Origin: E44-bin32 sp034430615
GTDB lineage: Bacteria > Chloroflexota > Anaerolineae > Anaerolineales > E44-bin32
Length of the DNA: 10,509 bases
Reading direction: 5' to 3'
Assembly (NCBI GenBank): GCA_034430615.1
Contig: DAOUEJ010000096.1
Coordinates: 1-10,509 of the forward strand
Below the pieces are notes generated by a model that did no database searches, was not told where the DNA came from, and worked only from the letters and a program-made list of their open reading frames with translations. This document shows, in pieces, positions 6,586 through 10,509 of this stretch. The position numbers and the translations under genes are program-made. How positions within the stretch are numbered: the stretch's first letter is position 1; each line of letters opens with the position of its first letter.

Positions 6586-7119
6586 TCACCACAGTTCTCC
6601 TTCGCGCCATTCTGCCGATAGTGCCTGATCTGGATCGAGCAAAGGGGTATTCTCGAGGCGCAAGAACATGATCCTCTCTTGTGGTGTGGCCAGCAATACT
6701 TCTCCGGACCGAATGAACAGAGGCCCACGCCAGAAGTCCCAATCCAATCTGGAATACAGCGCAGGCTCAGCCGGGCACAAGGCTCCCAGATCATATTCGG
6801 AAATAGCACTCGCCAGATGACGCATCACGGCCGTCGCGAAGCCTCGCCTTTGCTGATCGGGCTCTGTCGCGACCATTTCGACGTAGGCGGTCCGCAGGTG
6901 GGGGCTGTTGCCGGGCTGGAGCCAGCGCGTGACCCACATGGCATGGCTGACGAGGGCTTCTCCCAGAAAGCCAAGTACATGGGTGGGATTGGCGAAGGTG
7001 GCGAACAATGGGGCGAGGTCTTCATCGTATGCCCGGTTGCAGAGCGCCAGAACCGCCACCTTCAGGTCGGGGGCCAGTTCGTCAACATGGGCTACTTCGA
7101 TGTTCAGGTTCTTTCGCAT
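6586..7119 (-). CDS. GNAT N-acetyltransferase resembling aminoglycoside 2'-N-acetyltransferase AAC(2')-I
   Basis: The 177-residue protein is one GNAT domain, which transfers acetyl from acetyl-CoA to an amine. The acetyl-CoA loop is at 90-95 (Gln-Arg-Arg-Gly-Phe-Ala, the Q/R-x-x-G-x-G/A pattern), directly after the strand AYVEMVATEP (78-87). Further on are YDLGALCP (109-116), then LYSRLDWDFWRGP (121-133), and the protein ends EWREGELW. From memory, mycobacterial AAC(2')-Ic (about 181 residues) shares this layout, including YVEGVAV, YQLGALS, RLYASRGW..WHGP and a C-terminal DWRAGDVW. That similarity supports the subfamily but does not prove drug acetylation; natural substrates of chromosomal AAC(2') enzymes are debated. 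The gene stands alone on the minus strand, with non-coding sequence on both sides and a weak ribosome binding site (AGG about 9 nt before ATG). Confidence 0.85.
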   Translation of the reverse strand: MRKNLNIEVAHVDELAPDLKVAVLALCNRAYDEDLAPLFATFANPTHVLGFLGEALVSHAMWVTRWLQPGNSPHLRTAYVEMVATEPDQQRRGFATAVMRHLASAISEYDLGALCPAEPALYSRLDWDFWRGPLFIRSGEVLLATPQERIMFLRLENTPLLDPDQALSAEWREGELW

Positions 7120-7343
7120 TGCTGTGCCTGGTCAGGAACGAATGGTACACCACAGCTTCCCCGGCGACCAAACAGCCTCGAGTTGAAACACCACGCCTTG
7201 TATGGCGAGGCACAGGTGCACTCCTATCGGCCAGGAATTCCCGCAGCGAGGTGCCATTCCATTGTCAGCACTGTGCCTGTTATCTCCGATCTTGATAGCT
7301 TGACCGGGACGGAGGCACCGCCGTTCACGATGATTGAGTAAGT

Positions 7344-7475
7344 AGGGGGTGTGGGGGGAAGAGCGAATTAACCCTTTGAAATTTCCTTCGAAGGAATTGA
7401 TTCAAGGCAGAGATTTAGAGGGGTATCCCACGGCTACGGCTCGGGACTCTTCGCACTATTCCCCCCACAGTCCCC
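7344..7475. repeat. Long-range inverted repeat enclosing a central palindrome
   Basis: TGTGGGGGGAA (7350-7360) is perfectly inverted as TTCCCCCCACA (7459-7469). Weaker complementarity continues on both sides: a G-tract at 7345-7349 against a C-tract at 7472-7476, and GAGCG at 7361-7365 against CGCACT at 7452-7457. The arms enclose ~98 bp centred on another palindrome. This organisation resembles a small palindromic element (MITE- or REP-like), but no target-site duplication was identified. A second copy elsewhere in the genome would be needed to call it mobile. Confidence 0.45.
7372..7406. repeat. Imperfect 35-bp palindrome with a perfect 14-bp core
   Basis: The core TTCCTTCGAAGGAA (7383-7396) is its own reverse complement. 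Outside it, CCTTTGAA on the left pairs with TTCAAGG on the right with small bulges, giving a stem of about 14-15 pairs overall. Transcribed on either strand it would form a strong hairpin, and as DNA it could bind a dimeric regulator. It has no flanking T-tract. Confidence 0.55.
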
Positions 7476-7497
7476 CACAGTCCCCCGGTCGGGGACT
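7462..7497. repeat. C-tract tandem repeat merging into a stem-loop
   Basis: CCCCCACAGT is repeated twice head to tail (7462-7471, 7472-7481) and followed by a third C-tract (7482-7486). The last copy forms a hairpin: AGTCCCC (7479-7485) pairs with GGGGACT (7491-7497) over the 5-nt loop CGGTC. A further GGGGG at 7501-7505 could pair with the earlier C-tracts. Read from the minus strand it follows the oxidoreductase gene, so it might act as a transcript end. However, it is ~155 nt past the stop and lacks a U-run. Confidence 0.45.
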
Positions 7498-7651
7498 ATA
7501 GGGGGATAATACCTGGTCTCACCCCACTAAATGCCTCACCACGGCAATTAGCTCCGTATTGTCAAGCCAGTATCACGATCATCGAAGCAGGGCTTGAAGA
7601 TCCCTGGATCATGGTTTTCCACTTGATCAAAGTCTACTTAATGCAATCAAT

Positions 7652-9067
7652 TCATTTTCTGGCGTCTTCGGCCTTGTAGTATGCCATCAGGGAATGGACA
7701 CCTACCCACTTGAGCGGTTCAGGCGGTAGGGGAAGATACCGGTGATTCAGGAACGGCATTCCCTCCCATTGTCCTTCTTCACCGGCGTATAAATCCGCAA
7801 TGATTTTTCCAAAAAGGGTGGAGAGGTTTACGCCGTGTCCGGCATAACATAGACCGTAGTAGATATTCCGATGGGCACCCATGACCCCCACGGTCGGATC
7901 GAAATCCAGCGAGAATCCCAGCACACCGCTCCAGAAATGCTCAAAATCCATGCCGGCCAGCCCGGGATACAACCGGCCAAGCTCTTTTTGCAAGTGATCC
8001 GCCAGCACCGCAGGATCATCCCGGTCCATGAGGCCATTGTTGAAAAAGTAGTTCACATAGCCGCTGCCGATCAGGATGCGATTGTCGTGGGTCCGGCTCA
8101 GGTGATAAAGAATGGTATAGGAATCGAAAATTCCGGCCCGGTTTATCCAGCCGATCTCTTCAAAGGTCGAATCCGGTAAGATGGGCGTCGCCGCCATCGG
8201 TGTGTGAATGGCGAGGGCGCTGTTCTTGAAATACCCTACCTTCGATGTGTACCCATTCGTGGCCAGGACGATCGCCTTAGCTGTTACATTATGATTCGGC
8301 TCGCCAACCACTAAGCGTATGGTTTCTCCATCCTGAATTTCAGATACAGGACTGTCTTCGTAGATCCGGGCACCGGCGCTTTCCGCAGCCTTTTTCAAAA
8401 CGCCTGCCAGCTTCATGGGGTTGACCTCGGCAGCGTTGGGCTCGAAAATGGAACCAAAGTAGACCTCGATTCCAATTTCGCTAATCGTGCGGGCTCGATC
8501 CCAGAATTCGATCGGCCTTCCCAGTGCCTGGGCGTATTGAACATACCCCTTGTATTTTTCCGCCTGGCTTTTTCTGGCGATTCCCAGCACTGCGCCGTTG
8601 CGGTTCAGGTCAACATCACTTTTCTGCGCGATGACGAATTCTTGCAGGTCATCGATGTTCTTCACGGTCAGGTCATACAGCCGCCGATGGGTGCTGTCAT
8701 CGGAGTATGACGCCATGTATTCATTTGAGGTCATCGGTAGGACCATCCCGCCGTTCCGTCCAGATGCGCCATGTCCCACGCCACGCGCTTCCAAGATGGC
8801 GACCGACTTTTCCGGATGACGCCCCAAAATATGATAGGCTGACGATAGACCGGTATACCCTCCGCCGATAATCGCCACATCCACTTCGATATCTTCTGCT
8901 AGAGGAGGATTCTTCTGCGGCTGGGCTGGCGCCCACAGGCTGGCATTTTCGTCAAACTCTAGTTTTTCGGGAAAGATTAATGGCGTGGCTACTTCGGCGG
9001 CTACGATGGTACCCGTGGCAACTCCTGCGATCTTAAGGAAGTTCCTTCTGGATAGTTTCCTATTCAT
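7652..9067 (-). CDS. Tat-exported FAD-dependent oxidoreductase, DadA/PuuB-like (DAO family)
   Basis: The 471-residue protein begins with a twin-arginine signal, SRRNFLKIAG (6-15), followed by a hydrophobic stretch to about residue 31. It should be exported folded with its flavin. After a ~30-residue linker comes the FAD Rossmann motif DVAIIGGGYTGLSSAY (63-78, GGGYTG at 68-73), then the ILEA acidic strand end and GASGRNGGM (100-108), both typical of DAO/glycine-oxidase-like enzymes. The C-terminal part has GVLGFSLDFDPTVGVMG and YYGLCYAGHGVNLS, the second FAD-contacting region. The family oxidises amino acids or amines (gamma-glutamylputrescine oxidase PuuB is cytoplasmic); the substrate here is unknown. 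The ATG at 9067 is preferred over one at 9121 because AAGGAAGG sits just upstream and the twin arginines then fall at 7-8. It is monocistronic on the minus strand. Confidence 0.88.
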   Translation of the reverse strand: MNRKLSRRNFLKIAGVATGTIVAAEVATPLIFPEKLEFDENASLWAPAQPQKNPPLAEDIEVDVAIIGGGYTGLSSAYHILGRHPEKSVAILEARGVGHGASGRNGGMVLPMTSNEYMASYSDDSTHRRLYDLTVKNIDDLQEFVIAQKSDVDLNRNGAVLGIARKSQAEKYKGYVQYAQALGRPIEFWDRARTISEIGIEVYFGSIFEPNAAEVNPMKLAGVLKKAAESAGARIYEDSPVSEIQDGETIRLVVGEPNHNVTAKAIVLATNGYTSKVGYFKNSALAIHTPMAATPILPDSTFEEIGWINRAGIFDSYTILYHLSRTHDNRILIGSGYVNYFFNNGLMDRDDPAVLADHLQKELGRLYPGLAGMDFEHFWSGVLGFSLDFDPTVGVMGAHRNIYYGLCYAGHGVNLSTLFGKIIADLYAGEEGQWEGMPFLNHRYLPLPPEPLKWVGVHSLMAYYKAEDARK

Positions 9068-9071
9068 TGTT

Positions 9072-9079
9072 TCCTTCCT
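9072..9079 (-). promoter_or_regulatory. Strong ribosome binding site of the oxidoreductase
   Basis: On the minus strand AAGGAAGG precedes the ATG at 9067 by about 4 nt. This good Shine-Dalgarno match decides the start in favour of 9067 rather than the upstream in-frame ATG at 9121. Confidence 0.72.
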
Positions 9080-9096
9080 TTTAGCAGGGTTTACAT

Positions 9097-9130
9097 TCTC
9101 CTGGAACCCTAACGAACCCAATCCAGGAGA
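9097..9130 (-). promoter_or_regulatory. Perfect 9-bp stem-loop in the leader of the oxidoreductase gene
   Basis: TCTCCTGGA (9097-9105) and TCCAGGAGA (9122-9130) are perfect inverted copies with a 16-nt spacer containing AACCCTAACGAACCC. On the minus strand the structure ends ~29 nt before the ATG, so it lies in the leader or the promoter. It may be a dimeric repressor operator or an RNA hairpin affecting translation or stability. Nothing identifies the regulator. Confidence 0.5.
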
Positions 9131-9759
9131 CCTATCTCCGCGGTGATTGTAATTGTGCTTGAGTTGGCGGCCCCAAGCAACCGCTGCTGCAGTACATTAC
9201 AAGCAAGTTGAATTCTATCGACAGACCAGGCTATTTGTACCGGACTTTCATCAAACGAACTTCGGTCCGAAACCGGCGCGACTTCCTCGGTGTCAGGCAA
9301 GCACTCGAACGATCAAGATGTTGAAGAGGCATGCTCAGGTACCCCGCAAAATACCGCACTATGCTAATTACCTTCGCACCGTCAAGCAAGTCAATAAATC
9401 AATAGTAGGAAACGGATTATTTCCAATATCGGAATCTCTAGCTGCAGCATTGAGTGTAACTATATATACAGAGAGGGGGACGCTTTCATGCACAGTTTTC
9501 TCAAAGCGAGGACCGACACAGCGGTTTAGGTTGAGGGGTCAAGCAAAATTGCTTGCGTAGTCCATGTGGTGAGGCCTATTATGATCACAGAGGGATCGTA
9601 ATCAGAGGTTAATCAGGAATTACATTTTCCATTTTGGATACTGGGGGATCAATCAAGATATTAATAAGCTTTCCCTCAATATATGGATAGTACCTGGCCC
9701 TTTGTCAGCACAACAACACTTTAGGATAGCCTGAGTCATAAAGCCATCAGGATGAACTG

Positions 9760-10374
9760 GTGATCAAATCCACTGGTGTATTGATCTACTTTTCAGGACT
9801 CGTCTTTGCCGAAATTCTTCGCGTTTCACAGAGATTGAGTCGGATTCGGAGACGTCAAAGTGGGGTTCATGTCCGAACTCCCGCTCGCATCTCTGAGTTG
9901 TTCGTTGTTGCATCTATTATTCTGGGCATCTGGGTGTTCCCTATCACTTACACGTTCACGAATTGGCTCCAGGCTTTTAACTACCATCTTCCGCCTTGGA
10001 TGATATGGATTGCATTCCCCATCTTCCTTATTGGTTTGGCAGTTCGATGGGCGGCACAAAGGACTCTTGCAAGCCAATGGTCATTTACCTTGGAGACAGT
10101 GGATGGTCAGTTGCTTGTTAAGAATGGCATTTACTCATATACAAGGCATCCAATCTATGTTTCCTTGATACTGTGGGTAATGGCACAGCCAGTACTCTTG
10201 CCAAATTGGATCGCTGGACTCGGCGGGGCAGTTGCTGTGGCTCTAATATGGATGATTCGGGTTCCTCGCGAAGAGCGAATGATGCTGGAGACTTTTAGCG
10301 ATGAGTACAGTCAATACATGGTGGACACGGGCCGATTGTTTCGAAGGACGCGAACCGAAGACCAGGTTGCCTAA
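9760..10374 (+). CDS. Membrane methyltransferase-like protein of the ICMT/PEMT (isoprenylcysteine carboxyl methyltransferase) family
   Basis: The 204-residue protein has about four to five hydrophobic segments (roughly 5-20, 45-65, 80-97, 132-148, 150-168). The family signature is GIYSYTRHPIYVSLILW (123-139): the G-x-Y-x-x-x-R-H-P-x-Y motif that binds S-adenosylmethionine in ICMT/PEMT proteins. It continues with RVPREERMMLETFSDEYSQY (167-186), with the conserved Glu-Glu and F-x-x-E/D-Y-x-x-Y. Bacterial members methylate lipids or small hydrophobic molecules, often of unknown identity; no prenylated proteins are expected here. The start is GTG at 9760 with AGGA about 7 nt upstream; a later start is possible. 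The gene is lower in GC and uses more A/T-ending codons than the first operon, which may indicate a different origin. It stands alone in the window. Confidence 0.82.
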   Translation: MIKSTGVLIYFSGLVFAEILRVSQRLSRIRRRQSGVHVRTPARISELFVVASIILGIWVFPITYTFTNWLQAFNYHLPPWMIWIAFPIFLIGLAVRWAAQRTLASQWSFTLETVDGQLLVKNGIYSYTRHPIYVSLILWVMAQPVLLPNWIAGLGGAVAVALIWMIRVPREERMMLETFSDEYSQYMVDTGRLFRRTRTEDQVA

Positions 10375-10509
10375 CGTCTTCCATGAGAAGGCCTAAGTTG
10401 TCAAGGGCCGACGTGGCGGCTCGTCTCTCTGATCCTGGCTAGCCAACAACCTTTCGCCTCGCTTCCATACCCAAGGGCATGCTTCGCGATCCGCACTCTT
10501 TGTGGGCTC

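Larger units (their letters stand above)
7120..7651. other. Non-coding region upstream of the GNAT gene and downstream of the oxidoreductase gene
   Basis: No credible gene lies here; the plus-strand frame covering 6679-7341 is the antisense shadow of the GNAT gene running on into non-coding sequence. The left ~220 bp should contain the GNAT promoter, but no convincing -35/-10 pair was seen. The part from about 7344 to 7510 is rich in palindromes and G/C tracts and is annotated separately. It lies 140-310 nt downstream of the oxidoreductase stop on the minus strand. Confidence 0.55.
9068..9759. other. Divergent, AT-richer intergenic region
   Basis: This ~690-bp region separates the minus-strand oxidoreductase from the plus-strand methyltransferase and should hold both promoters. 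A minus-strand TACAAT near 9148-9153 resembles a -10 box but lacks a matching -35. For the plus strand, TTGTCA (9702-9707) has no good -10 at the right distance. Base composition becomes clearly AT-richer from about 9380 onward. A 135-codon frame at 9153-9560 shows no recognisable family and unnatural composition, and is not called as a gene. No RNA gene was recognised. Confidence 0.5.

Noticed and set aside
6679..7341. 220-codon plus-strand frame opposite the GNAT gene
   Set aside because: It is largely antisense to a well-supported GNAT domain and shows no protein motifs of its own.
7462..7486. Possible CRISPR or regular repeat array
   Set aside because: Only two and a half 10-bp units without spacers; it is a simple tandem repeat.
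7599..7610. GATCC-ct-GGATC stem as terminator of the oxidoreductase gene
   Set aside because: Stem of 5 bp with a 2-nt loop and no U-tract on the minus strand; too weak for an intrinsic terminator.
9068..9121. N-terminal extension of the oxidoreductase to ATG 9121
   Set aside because: It would put 18 extra residues before the Tat signal and translate through the 9-bp hairpin. The ATG at 9067 has a strong ribosome binding site and normal signal geometry.
9153..9560. 135-codon plus-strand open frame in the divergent intergenic region
   Set aside because: No domain or motif recognised, residue composition is unlike a real protein, no good ribosome binding site, and it begins inside the oxidoreductase leader region.
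9702..9730. Plus-strand promoter for the methyltransferase (TTGTCA and TAGGAT-like boxes)
   Set aside because: The -10-like hexamer is poor and the spacing is about 14 bp, so the pair is not a convincing promoter.

Overview
The window is bacterial, moderately GC-rich in its first half and visibly more AT-rich in its last ~1.3 kb. The gene mix fits Chloroflexota (Anaerolineae-like): a DUF2723/TMEM260-type membrane glycosyltransferase, a LacD-type aldolase, a stand-alone GatZ/KbaZ protein, and a Tat-targeted flavoprotein. This is inference from gene content; there is no phylogenetic marker here.

Positions 1-6028 hold a tightly packed plus-strand operon that enters from the left. It contains the tail of a probable GH114 endo-alpha-1,4-polygalactosaminidase, a DUF2723 multi-pass membrane protein, a class I tagatose-1,6-bisphosphate aldolase (LacD family), an MFS permease of the HcaT/LacY-like group, a PfkB sugar kinase, and a GatZ/KbaZ-family protein. 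Junctions are a 10-nt (or 4-nt) overlap, a 33-nt gap, a 6-nt gap, a ~35-nt overlap and a 14-nt overlap, so co-transcription and translational coupling are likely. The best reading is catabolism of a galactosamine- or galactose-type polymer. The polysaccharide is cut by GH114, a product is imported by the MFS protein, and flux passes through tagatose 6-phosphate. That intermediate is either phosphorylated by PfkB and split by LacD, or epimerised to fructose 6-phosphate by the GatZ-like protein. The deacetylase and deaminase/isomerase steps such a route needs are not in the window.

Positions 6029-6585 carry no confident gene: only short inverted repeats and a 125-codon open frame without a usable start. 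A minus-strand GNAT acetyltransferase resembling AAC(2')-I (6586-7119) follows. Next comes a 530-bp non-coding block (7120-7651) with an unusual nested set of palindromes and C/G-tract repeats.

Positions 7652-9067 (minus) encode a Tat-signal FAD-dependent oxidoreductase of the DadA/PuuB (DAO) family, with a strong ribosome binding site and a 9-bp perfect stem-loop just upstream. A ~690-bp divergent, AT-richer non-coding region separates it from a plus-strand ICMT/PEMT-like membrane methyltransferase (9760-10374). The final 135 bp hold no recognisable gene.

The most interesting candidate is the GH114-DUF2723-tagatose operon. It combines a galactosaminidase, a putative O-glycosyltransferase and two alternative tagatose-phosphate exits in one transcription unit. 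I found no clear sign of a defence system, CRISPR array, tRNA, rRNA or intact insertion sequence.
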